DNA from: Lineus longissimus
Taxonomy: Eukaryota > Nemertea > Pilidiophora > Heteronemertea > Lineidae
Reading direction: 5' to 3'
DNA: 64,000 bases
Assembly: GCF_910592395.1 (NCBI RefSeq)
Contig: NC_088322.1
Coordinates: forward strand, 13,511,431-13,575,430
Shown here one piece after another: positions 21,501-34,700 of this stretch. Positions within the stretch are counted from its first letter, which is position 1; each line of letters starts with the position of its first letter. The position numbers were made by a program, and so were the translations under genes. The notes beneath the pieces are model-generated. The model did no database searches and was not told where the DNA came from. It saw only the letters and a list, made by a program, of their open reading frames with translations.

Positions 21501-23339
21501 AATACGGATGTTATACTAACTGAGGATACTAACATTGTTGACTATACCCAGTCCATAATATACAGTTCACACTACTCGACTTCAGATCAAGTTCGCTGTT
21601 CTGGTTTATTTTGAGTTTTAAGGTCTGAATCCATGATTGCGGCTGAAAAGGGTTAATATGTACAATAATGCCATAAGTATTGGTTCAACTACAAGAAAAA
21701 GGGATGAAAAGGACGTGCAGAATAGAGAAAATAAGATAAAATGTGTGTGCAAGTGTCAAATTTTTCATACTTGGTCAACCATTTTGACTACTAGGCCAGA
21801 GTCCTCTATTAAAACATGTGTACATTACGTGTACATTGTTGTGCATAGGTTTTGGTAAAAAAAGTACTCATTGGACCAATCAATCTGCACAAAATTTTAT
21901 ATGTGTCAAGAAGAACCCTTTGCCAATAGCATAATAAAGTTTTAAAAAATTCCAATACCGATTGCCTGAGAAAAAAAGATTTCCGTACACAATATCCATC
22001 AAAACGTCACTGGCGCATTGATATGGCCCTGTCAAAGTACAAGTTCTAAACTGACCAGTGAGACCACATTTTCTTAAATATATTATCAAAAAGCATATTT
22101 CTGTGATGGCCTGACTCTGTAGATTAAGAATCAACCACAGATTGAGAATTAATTCCACTTTGGTCCATCCCAGCCATGTATTTACCACAACTTGACATTT
22201 TGATAAGCTCTATGTGACTGTGCCACACTTCCGGTCGTGGATGAATACAGGTCTCTGCCCTAATAACTGTATTCGAGTGTCAATGCCGTAAACATCTTCT
22301 ATTTCATTCTGTTCCTGAGACAGTGAGTGAGAAAGCCACCAATTTCAAGCCAGTAATCTGCCTCGTCCTAGTTTAAATTCCTTTGGCAAATTTCCTCTTC
22401 CTTTCAGGCTGGGCTCCGACTCGAACACTGAAAGATGTTATTTGGGGATTAAATTCATTATTTACTGTAAGTATTAAAATGCATGTTGAAAATTAACTTG
22501 TTAAACCTCAATCCTGAGCATGAGTATGAATATGTGATAAAAAATCATTCAGTGGTAGTTCTTTAAAGAGGGAACTGTACCTGTAAGTTCTGAGTACAGT
22601 CAAGGAGAAAAAAATCAAACCAACCAATATGGTTTTTTGAAACGATTAAGGGTTTTCACTAAAGGTGTTGATCTGCCTAGCACATTGGAATTATGTAAAC
22701 TTCTACCCTGCCAACTTCAAGATAAAAAAATCATAACCTTTCTTGTTTACAATTTTCTCAATGACCCTTTGAACAGATAGTATTCGATGTTACTCAGTTT
22801 GAGTAGTCCATATTATTGTAGTTTCTCATTCACTTTATTTTATTTTTCAGGATCTTTTAAATTTCGAGGACCCATTAAACGTTGAAGCTGCTGAACACCA
22901 TGAAAGGGACAAGGTGAGAATGCTCTGTTGTTTATTACTTTTGATTCCCATTACTTAGTTCAAGCTTTCTTCTGCTGCTATTTGAGTGCTGCTACTGTTG
23001 GGCAACAGTTGGAGTTATTGGCCGTGTGTATTTGCAATTGCCAGGGAGTCCATAATGAGCTACTTGCCACTCAATATCTTTCACTTTAATTGGGTCTTCG
23101 GCAAAGGCATTAGGTCCAAGGGACCACTCACCCAGAAATGGTAAAAATTCATAGATAAATGTACAGTGACTCTAAAATTTTTGACTTTCAAATGTGTAGC
23201 TACTAAATGAAAGGCCCATAACCTTGTTTGAAGCAGATTTCCCCTCAAATATGTTTGTCTGACGATTATGCATTTGACATTTCAGCACGACTTCCAAAGG
23301 AAAGTTCAAGACTGGGTTCAAAAGTACGCAAAGAGATAA
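18526..23339 (+). CDS. UBE2F: NEDD8-conjugating enzyme UBE2F, complete
   Basis: E2 enzyme that accepts NEDD8 from the NAE1-UBA3 E1 and, with RBX2, passes it to CUL5. Coding exons: 18526-18622, 19286-19449, 19756-19858, 22408-22466, 22851-22913, 23286-23339. Phases fit and give 179 residues (human 185). The N-terminal tail [12 protein letters not shown] matches the UBE2F docking peptide whose acetylated Met binds DCN1-like proteins. The UBC fold follows: HPN at 99-101, catalytic Cys109 in [10 protein letters not shown], then [19 protein letters not shown] and the C-terminus VQKYAKR. The acidic-then-SVRE segment and the WAPTRTL motif favour UBE2F over UBE2M. The third intron (2.5 kb) holds a duplicated transposon. 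Confidence 0.96.
18721..19066. mobile_element. MITE with TTAA target site (346 bp)
   Basis: In the first coding intron of UBE2F. The ends are AGGGAACTG and CAGTTCCCT, directly flanked by TTAA at 18717-18720 and 19067-19070. TTAA duplications are typical of piggyBac and Kolobok elements. The interior contains a short direct repeat (TGATTCTCACA, about 18894-18926) but no transposase. Confidence 0.75.
20029..20497. mobile_element. 469-bp nonautonomous element, copy A
   Basis: In UBE2F intron 3. The left end GGCCAGAGTCCTCTATT and the reverse complement of the right end GGGCAGAGACCTGTATT match at 14 of 17 positions, so this is a terminal-inverted-repeat element. It is almost identical to 21794-22262, including an identical - strand 102-codon open frame that has no domain and looks fortuitous. 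Confidence 0.85.
21794..22262. mobile_element. 469-bp nonautonomous element, copy B
   Basis: Direct-orientation copy of 20029-20497, offset by 1,765 bp. Sequence outside the boundaries (ACTACTA on the left, ATAACTG on the right) differs from copy A, so these are two insertions or a transposition, not a segmental duplication. TA flanks this copy on both sides. Confidence 0.85.
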
Positions 23340-24375
23340 AAGCTTGTACAGGACTCTCTAGGACAGTGTATTTATGAAGAATTTTTATGATGTGTATAGG
23401 ACATTTTGATACCCACTTGGTGTTGTGCTTTGTTGATAGCTGTGAAGTTCGGTGTTAGGTAGGCTTTGCCAAGGTTACAACTATCACAGGAAGGACAGAC
23501 TGGCCTGTAGACAATGATGTATTTATAAACACCGCTGAGTCTCCAGCAAAGGATTGGGCTTTTCTTCCAAACTGAAGTTGTACTGCTTGGAGATGTGACG
23601 TTCATTCAGGTCATTTTTACTCGTGGAATCTACCACTTTTGAAGTGGTCCTTCAGTGACTTAGGATTTGGGTCATTCAAAAATATCAACGTGTATCGCAG
23701 TCCGGACAATATTGGGAAGGGAAAAGGTGGAAAATGTTTGAAAAAACTTTGAAAAGTCAAATGGTGCCAGTGTAGGATCACCACCCATGTGAATTTTTTT
23801 CGAGTTCGCTGTGCACTTGGAGGTGCTATTCTCCAGAGAGTATTTGTCCGAGACAAGATGAACATATTTCTGTGGGATCTGCTATCCATTTCTGCCGCCA
23901 TTCATCAAGTACATGGAAACCATATTTTGGTTATGGGGCCTTTTTTTCTCACCGGTAATTTTTTTATTGGTGATGGTTTCCTGAAAAAATCTTTCTCCCT
24001 GGTTATCATTTTTGAGAGGAGCCCTGGATCCATTTTATGTAAGCTTGTTCGCATGTACATATAATAATGTATTCTCTATTTTACAAAAAAATGGCACCGG
24101 ATGCATAAGAAGCCTAAAATGGTGGGAAAATGTGTCAGTATTTCACTTTAAAAGGCTCATTCTTGGTCATGATTTTGGCAAAGGAAGTATTGTCAGAAAC
24201 TTTGGACTTTGAATTTTCAGCCGATATACAGGTGTAACATTTTGTTCAAGTATTTCACCAGAAATCAGAGTGCCATTTTTCGTGAAATGGGGTATACTCT
24301 CCTACAACCTGAATAATATGCATTTTTTACATGTACGTTTGTGATAATTCAATAAAAGAATACAGAAAATTATGG
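23340..24375 (+). other. Probable 3' UTR of UBE2F
   Basis: No exon. AATAAA at 24351-24356 (TTCAATAAAAGA) is the best polyadenylation signal. The open frames here are short and have no domain. Confidence 0.45.
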
Positions 24376-24589
24376 TTTTGATTCTCTTTACTGCCAATGA
24401 GTGGCACTGCTCACATAATACACTGTCCATCATCATGGAAAAAGCACAATGCACAAGTGCTTAGATTAAGAGACCATGTCTCCTCCAATACTAAAGGCAC
24501 AGGGCCTTATTCCATACCTACCCTGACTTGGCAAAATATGTTTGAATACCATGGAAATTTCCCTCACTGATATGCTTTTGATAGTCTGT

Positions 24590-25480
24590 GTCACAACTTG
24601 TCCAACACTGAACAGAAGGGATGGGGTACCAGCACAGTAAGTTTGAATGCCATGGGAATTTTTATGTGTGTCTCTCTCAAGGATGTGCCTTGAACCATTA
24701 TGCGGCACGTCTTGTCCAATACTGAAGTGTCAGAGTTGTATCCCATCCCTCCTAAACCTCATCAGATCTTGTCCAGTACAGAAGGGACAGGGTTGTACCA
24801 AACACAATAAGTTTGGATATCATGGGTATATGTGTCTCTCAAGGATGTGACTCTGACCAGTGGTGACATGGCTCGTCTCTACCCTTACTTTAGTGGGGAT
24901 GATATACAACACAGTAAGTTTGAATGTTATTGAAATTTATTTTGCGTTTCTTTCTCAAGGATTTGCCTCTGATTGTCTGTGGCATCTCTACCTACCCTTA
25001 CCTGGGTGTGAGACACAGCACAGTAAGTCTTAAAGTCATTGGAATTTATTTGTGTCTCTTTCTCAAGGATGTGCCTTAGACTGTCCTGTCCAATACTTAA
25101 GTACAGAGTTGTATCCTACCCATACTCTTGCTTGGGTGGAAACCCCAAGATACAACACAGCTAGATGAGATACAAGTTTGAATGCCGAGGGAAGTCGTTG
25201 TCTCTCTCTCAAAGATGTGCATTAGGGCATCTGTGGCTTGTCTTGTTCAATACTCAAGGGACAGGGTTGTAACCTATCTCAATCCTCACTTACTTGAGTA
25301 GCGAAGTTGTACAACCTGAAACAACACAGTAAGTTTGAATATCAGAGGACTTGATTTGTGTGTCTCTCTCAGGGTTGTGCCTCTGGGCATCCATGGCATG
25401 TCTCATCCAATACGAAAGGGACAGTGTTGTACCCCATCTCTACCTTGACTTGCCCTCACGAAAATCAGCTGGACAGTAGG
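24590..25480. repeat. Degenerate tandem repeat with intron-like units
   Basis: About six diverged units of roughly 105-180 bp share CACAGTAAGTTTGAATG, then GTGTCTCTCTCAAGGATGTG, then a GTCCAATACT...GGACAGGGTTGTA stretch. In four units GTAAGT (24637, 24914, 25023, 25329) is followed 43-46 nt later by a pyrimidine tract and AG. No frame is conserved across units. Confidence 0.75.
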
Positions 25481-28400
25481 AAGCATTCTTTTGAGAAAGA
25501 CACAATGTCAATAAGTGTGGTTGTGACTGTCTCAAGTGTCTCTACAGTGTACCTACATGTACTGTCAAAGTCCAATTTGTCCTGGTTGTGACTGTCTCAT
25601 CTCTCCTACATCTCTGCTGTAGATGCGGCTAAGCATCAGGGCGAACATGTCCGATGCGGTCTGGTTGTGATTGCTCTCATCATCCTCAGGTTTGGCCTGT
25701 GTGGAGCAAGTCCGGTCGGTTGTCAACCCATCCTCACCTAAGTATAGGGAAGGGATGTGAGGGCAGGGACGTTGTATACCGAGAGTACAGGATGTCTCAG
25801 AAAGGGCTAATGGAAACCTTGTTCCTAGGAAAAAGTTAAAAATGTCTTGATACATTACACCTGCAATTTTCAGTTTTTGATCCTGGGTACAAGGTTGTTT
25901 ATTAACCCTTGCAGCCCCGTTTTGCTAAGAGCGTGGGAATATTTTTTTCATAGGAATTTTCATTTTCATCACCCCTTGACATAATAGGTCCATCAATGCA
26001 TTAAGGAAGAAAACAGTAAAGAAAACACTTCTATGTCTTTAAGTAGAAATATATTTATTAATTAATAATGAATAATTAGTAGCCTTACATAATTAATCAT
26101 TAACCATAGCTTTAACAATCCTTTTAATTATTCATTGTGAAAACCCAGCTCATGAATATTCAAGTAGATAGGCAACAGAATATGGAATATTACCTTAGGC
26201 AGAAAAAACGCTTATCAAATTTTCTGTCAGAATGTCCCACGTACTGCACGCCTTGCATGTGATTTCCCACACTGAATGTTTTGATGGGTCACAATGTGAA
26301 TTAAAAGCAGAAACTGTTTTCTTAGACATTAGAAACCTGCAAGGTATTCTTAAGCAAACGAAATTATGTACATTTATGAGCGGCATTTTTTTTTAGAGAC
26401 ATGTTGTATACAATGACATCAAATTCCTCAAGAATATTAATGATCTGGGTCTGAATGATATACACTATACGTATCTCACTTTGTAATTAGTATAAGCAGT
26501 TGTGAATAACATGTATCAACTGATTCCTTTATCAAACATAATTTTAACGGGTTTAGCATCTCGAGAAATATTCAGTTGCGATGAACCACAATGGGAGCAG
26601 TTGAAAGCAGTGCTGGCAGTCCCTGACCAATAGATGTCACTAGCAACATGAGCAAGGGCTCCAAAGGGCCTCAATGAGACCAGTCAGGCATAAGGAATGC
26701 ATATCTATGTTTCTGTCTGCTGGTAAAAGTAACAGTGTGGAGTTGATTTTGCTTGTGACCTCACACGTTCAGTGCTCAGATCAAGGTCCCTCTATTGTCA
26801 AATGGCTACAACGTAATCCGGTAACCTTCAAGTAGAATGCCTCAGCACATTCAAATCTCCTTTTACCCTAAGCATCTCATAAACAAGGGGTCAAGGTTAC
26901 ATTGTGATCCTGATAATATATTTTCCAAAACTGAGCGAGTCTACAGGCACAAGTCAATACGGCCAAATAAGCTATACAAAGTCTTTTGCTCTACTGCACA
27001 TTATATAAAAAAAAACTATCGCCTTTTACAGCAAATTCCAAAGACACTGTAAAATAATGTCTATTCTACTTCTTTACAGTAATATACACATTACTGTACA
27101 TAACATAAATACCTTATTTTACAGTAATTTACAATGCCATTACTGTAAAAATTTACAATAATTTGCTTTACTGTAAAATATCATGTCTTTTTCTTTTTAC
27201 AGTAATTCACTTTATACTACATTTACATAATTTACATGTACAGGCTTTTTAAAATACTGTGCTGTTTTAATCAACACTGCATAAGATCATGCTGGGTCGT
27301 AATTAAGGTATTAATGTACTGTGATTAATCAAGTGAATTACATGTAGCATCGAGCGTCTACCCTAGGATCAGCATGCACACAGCCAATTCGTTTCAAATG
27401 ACAGTATTTCCTTAAACGTAAACGTATGTTAACTCTTTCATTTCTACAGGTTTACCGTTAAACATGTTTATATTTACAACTGATCAATCCCCGAGCGATC
27501 ATCTTGAGAAAATTTATGATGGGTACGAGATACAGATTTTATATTATTTGGGTTTTCATTTGCATGTTAGCCTAGATCAGCAGTGCAGTGGGCCGGGCCT
27601 ATCCCAGCCAAGTTAAGAAAAGTCTTGGCAGACAAAAATTAATAAGGAAGACTTTGATTCATTTCAACCAGATTCCAAGAGGAAGCCCCAATTTAGGGTT
27701 CACAACCAAATTTCGGAGGGCATTTTACAAACATTTTCAAGTTCAAAAGTCAACAGGGCAAGAGGAATTCATCTTCTGAGGTATTTTTTGGATCACAGAG
27801 GGAAAGGATTAACAAATGTCAAATTTGGCAGCTGTCTTTCAAAATCCCAAATAGTGAATGACAACAGTCATTCCTTCAGCCGCCATCTTTTAAATCAAGG
27901 CCTACCACTCGAAAATTTACTTCTATTGACGCTGATTATTACCACAACCATCAAAACACTTTGTTTCAAAATCAGATACCACAATTTATTGCCAATCGAT
28001 TATCTTAGAGCATCTTTTCCACAAATTGAGTATCTCAATACCACTAGCACAGTGAAATTTTTTTATTGCTCCTTTAACATATCTAAAAACATATCCTACT
28101 TCAAAGTCTGAGCATGATAAAACTTTACGCTACCTCACATAAAATCTACAAGCTTTTCGCTACTGAAATCTACATAATCATCAATTAATACACATTGTAT
28201 AAATTTGCTGATGTCAGCAGTATTATCATGCATTTCTCCTTTAATTTAGAATCTATTTTGAATACTTTCAACGATTCTTTATTCCTTAAATAATTTTCAA
28301 ATATAATCCTTTGCATTCTGTCAATGTCCATCCTTACTGCTCTGCACCCCACACACATTTGAATGGGATGTCCAATCCTGACACATATCTAAACAGATGG

Positions 28401-28645
28401 ACTGCTCCATGTTTCAGAAATATTTGCAAAAGGGGTGAAGGCTAGTATTCTTGAATCGGACAAATCATGGCAAAAATGTCACTTTCAGAATACACTGATG
28501 AGCACATGATTTGATCGTAATAGCCCTGAATGCTAGCCACTTCCCCTTCAACACTATATTCTGAACCGGCCATTTGTTTGTGTTTGCCTCCTCCTCGAGT
28601 TAGAAAGAACATGGGACCAGTCTATAAAGAACTTGTGGACGTAGG
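25481..28645. other. Region between convergent UBE2F and tensin, including tensin 3' UTR
   Basis: AT-rich, with no exon chain. The right part must be the tensin 3' UTR (- strand). TTTATT words at about 28061 and 28277 could be AATAAA signals on that strand, but I cannot choose. A cluster of TTACTGTAA-type words lies at 27042-27212. Confidence 0.4.
27042..27212. repeat. Cluster of TTACTGTAA / TTACAGTAA words
   Basis: Within 170 bp, CTGTAAAAT, TTTACAGTAA, TTACTGTA and TTTTACAGTAATT recur at least seven times in both orientations. This gives overlapping potential hairpins in AT-rich DNA. It may be part of an AT-rich MITE. Confidence 0.5.
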
Positions 28646-28799
28646 TCATGACTTTGACGTGTTTGACTTCGAACCAATCATAACCTTCGTTACAAAGTTC
28701 ACAATGGCAGATGCCGGTTGATCGGGGTCTAGCTCCGCGAAAATATGGCACAAATTATCCGACTGGTTGCCCTGCTTCTTGGCAACGAACCCAAACACT
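28646..28799 (-). CDS. TNS: Tensin last coding exon: PTB C-terminal half
   Basis: Encodes [20 protein letters not shown], then [20 protein letters not shown] and a short Ser/Lys tail ending in TGA (28646-28648). This is the last strand and C-terminal helix of the tensin PTB domain, which binds NPxY motifs of integrin beta tails. The acceptor TTTTTCTTCAG is strong, and the exon starts in phase 2. Confidence 0.96.
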
Positions 28800-31700
28800 C
28801 TGAAGAAAAATTGGAAGAGTTAAGTAAAGTGCAAATGATGGCAGCCAGGTCATCAGACAGTGGTTCCATCTGATGACGACCCTAGGTATTAATTTCTGTA
28901 ATCAGACAGTGCTTCCATCTAGTGGTAACCTAAGGAACAACTCCTGACTCCTGACAACAACCGACAACAAAATTTTACTTAGCTTATCAGTGGGGACAAA
29001 AAGCATGTTTAGGCATATTTCTCAACTTACTTAGCAGCTCGTTCTTTGCCACTCTCATCCTTAGAGACCCATCTTCGGTCCTCTGGATCCATACCACAGT
29101 ACGTAACAGTGCTGACAGCATAATGTCTTCTAAAGAATAGTCTGAAGTGAAAGACAGTAGAGTTAGTGAAGCAAGTCTGGCACTAGTAAAGGGCAACATG
29201 GAGTTCCTTGTCCTTGAAGTTTTTAAGGGCCAAGTGGAGTTGAGTTGGGGTGAAAAGGTTAGCAATAACCCTCTTGGTCCTAACTTCCCTCTTGGGTTTC
29301 AAGGAGTAACTCGAAAGGCGCTCACCTGAACTCAACCAGTAGGGAAACCAAGCAGTGACTCAGCCGGGAGTCGAACCCACGACCTCTTGATCATGAGGCC
29401 AACACTCTTCCACTGCTCCAACAAGTTAACAGGCCCTTGAACTAAAATTTGCTTCCAGCAAATACTCACTTCCTCTGGTTATCTGTGAGTGTCACCCCCT
29501 GCGATGACACCTTAAAATGAACCTCCGTCGTCTTGGGGTCGAGTTTCTGCATCTCAGTCATGGCTCGAGATATTGCTTGGGGTCCAGTCAGCGATTCCAT
29601 CTCCACACTGCCAATGAACAGCACGTTGCACGCTGCCCCCTGGGCAAGTAATGCGGCCGCTGAGCTCGGTAATTCCGACTTTGCACCATTTTCAGATCCA
29701 CCTGTAACAGCAACAGACAAGCTTAAGGTAAAATTGGACGATCTTGATCATTGACTTTCTTTGACTTAAACCCTTTTACTCCAAGTGGAACATAGGTCAC
29801 CAACAAGGTTTTCCTCTTCCTCCTGTTCTCTCAACTTAGGTCCAGTTCATCGCTTTTGTCCAAACCTCATCTTAGTCTTTAGCATTTGCTATTTGGTCAG
29901 TTGACTTTTTTTGTAATAAGACGTCACCCTTATGGCAAAAACCGAAAGAGTCAGAGCAGAAAAGTTGCCTTTACACGAAAAGACCTCAACAGGATTTGTG
30001 GCCTTCGCATCAGAACTCTTCAGATGTTGTACTTACCTAGTTCTGGAAGCACAAGCTTGCAGGGTAGTGCGAGAGGAGTTATCGAGTGCTGGTACACCAG
30101 CGCGGCCAGACTACCGAAGATTGGCTCGTTGCTGCATCCCTTTAACCGCACACCCTTCGATGTGCTCTCGATTAGAAAGTGCCGCACCAGTTCTGTGGAG
30201 GGATCAACTGTAACGAGAAAAGTGGTTAAAGTGTCAGTCAAGAGAGTTTCAATGAAATTCATGAGACAGTGTGAGACCTCCAAAATAAACTCGGAATTTG
30301 ACCCGAGATGGGTCATTTTAAATCTGCAGGCTATTTTTGGGCCAACAATCATGTTTCAGTTGCAACCTTGTGGCAATCCCCAAGATCAAGCACCAGAAGA
30401 GGCGAGGTGAGGAACATCTCATCAAGACCATTGGGGACGCACAGTCTTCACCAACATTTGAGACATGTACATGTAAAGCCAACATCACTGACACAGCTTA
30501 CGAAGCTTCTTCAAGGGGAAACCTTACCAGCTTTGGACTGCACATTCGCAGGAAGTTGAGAGACCTTCAGCGCCAAGCCAAACGCTCCAGGGAAGGAGTT
30601 ACTGTCACGGATCACAAACGTTCCTGGGTGCTTGTCCTTCAGCATCAGTATTGCTGAAAGAAACAAGGATATCACTGCAGTTTCTATTGCTACCATTTAT
30701 GAATACACATCACTGCCATTCATGAATAAGTGTCACAGACCAGATTCTGCTGATGCCATTTATAAGTAAGTTCCACTGCAGTTTCTGTTGATGCCATTTA
30801 TGAATACACATCACTGCAGTTTCTAGCACTGCCTTTCATGAATAAGTGTCACAAAGCAGATTCTGCTGATGCCATTTATAAATACGTTCCACTGCAGTTT
30901 CTATTGATGCCATTTATGAATAGATATCACGGCAAATTCTATCGATGCCATTATCAATGCAGTTTCTATGATGGCCAATTATGGCCCAGTGATCAGATTT
31001 TGATATCTTAAATGAACTTACCTTCTTCACGAGTAATGTTCGGCTTGTACCAGAATTTCGACGTATCCTTCACAAACTTGGGAGTGTGATGGATGTACTC
31101 AGCACCATCTGTAATGACAATTCCATGGCATGCAATTGATTAGACAACAGGGCTTGAGATTTGTTTAATGTGAACAAGTTTATCATATATTTACACACCT
31201 TTGGCAAATTGCCTGTGCCCCTCCCCAACTTCTATTTCTTTCACCTACATGGACTAAATTAGACACTAAATAAGACAGTGCAAGTTCATCACTTGGTACT
31301 AGATTCAAGATAGAAAGCTGTCTGCCTTGTAAATTCATGATAAGAAGACTGAATTTCTGTTCAAAATAAGCGAAATGGGTATAAGCAGGGGAAAAAAGCC
31401 TGGCAGGATCCTACTCCTAGCTAAATGTAGCATTTAACTTTTTTTTATAAAGAAACCTTCATAAGCTTACGCTTGATAAACCTATTTCATTGGGTGTTCT
31501 AATGAGCACCAGCCGAAGTTTTTCATCAAATAATTTTTTTCTTGAAAACCATAAACTGTTTTGTTATGAAGAGACAGAGAAGCTAAAGGTGTTACTGAGT
31601 TAGCCAATGGAAGATCTACATTATACAAACACAAAACGACATAATGTCCCTTCTGAGTCTTGGCACATCAACGAAGATACTCAATACTGACTACTGAAAC

Positions 31701-34700
31701 TGAATCATAAACTACCACGACCTACAAAACAGTACTGGTCATAAGTAACATTCGTCACTGACTATACATCATAGCATTGTGAAAATTGCATGTGAGAAGG
31801 GAATCAATTACTTTTGACCAGTACTGCATACACATAGTGTACTACATCAACAAAGTACGGAGTCCACTAAAGTAGTTTATTGCATTACAGTCTTGTGATG
31901 ACCAGCAATAATCACAGCAAACAAGAATTTTGTCTGATGGAATAATGATTGCAGGTTGCCGCAACAAAAATCGCTCGTTTGCGGACTGCTTTAGTAAACA
32001 ATAAGTTAAACAAGTTAAAATGAGAATAGCATGCAAAGGATGTTAACTGCTCACCGAAGGATAGGGACTGCATACTGCCCCCGCGAGACATACCGGTATA
32101 TACAGATGGCGCCGGAGAGCTCTGGCTCCGGCTGAATTGCGAGTCTAAGGAGAGCTGGTGTTTGAGCTGGTGTACAGTTCCTGGACTTGGCGGACTGTGG
32201 TGCTGGCCACTGCAAGAGAAAAGTTTGGAAAGTGTTCTAGATATTGATGAAACTACACTATTCCTCTGACTTGACTGTTCTCTTGGCCGGGTGCTGACTT
32301 CTCTGAAATGAAGCCTCTTTACACCTGTAAGCTGGTGCCGGAAAATAGCTGAAATGAAATTATATTAGTATCAAAGCCAGAATCAAATTGTTCAGTTTCT
32401 TTCTACATGTGTACAGAGGTGTTTTGTAATTGCAGAGGTGGCTTTCTAGGGTTTTTTGCCAAGAGAGTTGACAAAATGTCATCAGAAAAGAATAATGCAT
32501 ATACTTACAGGAAATGATAATGCACAAACCATAGCCCACTGAATTTTATCCTTAATGGACCTTTTCTCAATTCCATCCAAAAGATAGATAATCCTAGCTA
32601 CATTTTCCAATCATCTTATTAACCTTTTTATCTTATCCTACATGTACAATGTAGATGAAATGTTGGACAACAAAACAATTATGGTGTACGAATCCGATCT
32701 GAATCACCTTTCCAAAATTGTTTTCCAAGACCTCGATATTTGCAAGCGAGTTGAAAATAAGGTAAACCATAAAAGACTTAAAAGTAAAAAACGTCACTCA
32801 GTGAAAATAGTGAGTTCTGAAACGATATCCTGTAAAGGTATTCCCATCATACTGTATAGTTTAAACTCAAATATGAACTTTTGCCTGTACTCACTGGTGA
32901 ACCTTGTAACGTTGTATAGGCATTATCCCAAGTATCCTTCAAGAGCTCGATGATTCGCATCTATGATCGACCCTATCTTGATCGTAAAGTAGCGATATAA
33001 AACTCTCCAAACCTATCCTATCAAATCGTGTACACCTCAGCTATTTCTGTAAAGTTTCTCCGCAACACCGTGAGTCTGCTCCTATTTACATTTGGGAAGC
33101 AATGTGTACATTTTATACACAAAGATAGTGAATTAACACAAGGAATTTAAGTCATATTCAACTTGGAATAGATCTGATTACATTCCACTCTGAGAAGGTA
33201 AGACTCTTTTGTGCATGTTACAGAAAACAATGGACAGCAGACTTTTGCCACACAGGTTGAAACCAAAATAAAGCAATTATCATTCGAGTTCAATCTAAGT
33301 TGGTCGACATTACCTGTACATTTTCAGACAAGAAACTATACGGTTTTTATCTCAAGCTGTGGGAATGTAAGCCAAACAATTTAACCATCCTGACCACATC
33401 TTTGAAGTGAGTCATCATGTTGAGTGAAAATATTTTGATAACGTGGAATTCTGAATGATTATAACCATTCCTGATCATTGTAGACATTAGGCCTAGATCT
33501 TCTTCTTGTTCTATAAACTAGAGCCCGAGATCGTTATTGCTGAACAACTTTTTCCAGCGGTTAATGATGACTGATATGAAGGCCATCAATAAAACAATCA
33601 ATCAATCAATCAATCAGTCAATCAATCCCAGAGCAAACAGCTCTCAGTCCCCCACCGTCAGCCACTGCCTCTGCTCAACAAGATGTGCTGTATGTCAATG
33701 GCTGAGATAATACTTTCAGAAGTATGTTCTCCCAGATACAGGCAAAATTACTTCTGACCAGTGCTGTACCTGATGAAAAACTGGCAAACTCAGAAATCTA
33801 AAACAAGCTGAGGCATCTGCCTACTTAGGCCTATTAATTTCATAAAACCAGATAAAACTTCCATGAAAATGACTCATCTCATGTTATAACTGTACATCTG
33901 AGTGTAAGTCGCTTTTGATACAAACTTGAGCTGAAATGTTCTTGAGCAAGCCAACACCTTTCAGCCAGGTTAGTGGTGTTTGTTAAAGCATTAAAAGTAA
34001 TCTAACCAGATGCGGTGAGTTTACCACTGATAAATCTTCCAATTAATCAGAAACCCAGCCCATGTCAGGTGAACTAGCGGGCAAAACCTGCTCATAAAAA
34101 CTAGGTGGCTCATGGCTCATAGCTGTAAAAATATCATACAGTGGGTTTTAAAATGAAAGCAAATTTTATTTAATTACTTAACTATAGGTGTGCTGCAATG
34201 AGGTTGTAGGATTTTCCAAGGCGGTGAACATGGCCTAAGGTTCTTTCTCAGTTCTCAGCAGTACTCCATTGACCTGCTACTGCTGTCTCAGTGAAATGGC
34301 TTAAATGCAAGTTACGTTTTGACTCATATTGTAGTTTTCCTAACATCTTCTTCTAAAGCAAAACTGTCAGGCCAAGTTATTACCATCAGGTTTCAAAAAT
34401 GAAGCGAATGTCACTTCACACAACTTCCAGAGTGGCTCAGTAGTCTTCTTGCAAAAGATCCTCAACAAGTATCCAATCATTCTGTTCTCTGCCAAACTGC
34501 TGAGCCGTTCACATCAGGTTTCAAACCAAGCTGCTAGGTGAGCTGATGCAGGTTCAGAAACAGAGGAGATCTTTAGTGCTAGACTATATCTCTGGAAAGG
34601 ATCTCTCAACAAAATAGAGCACAAACCATGCAGCGGCTCTGGAACTCTGCAGACAAGTTACGAGTTCAAGAAACCAGAAGAGATCGGTTCTTTTTTGCTT

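Noticed and set aside
29886-30410. 174-codon + strand open frame
   Set aside because: It lies antisense across the tensin SH2 exon and intron. No domain, and explained as a shadow.
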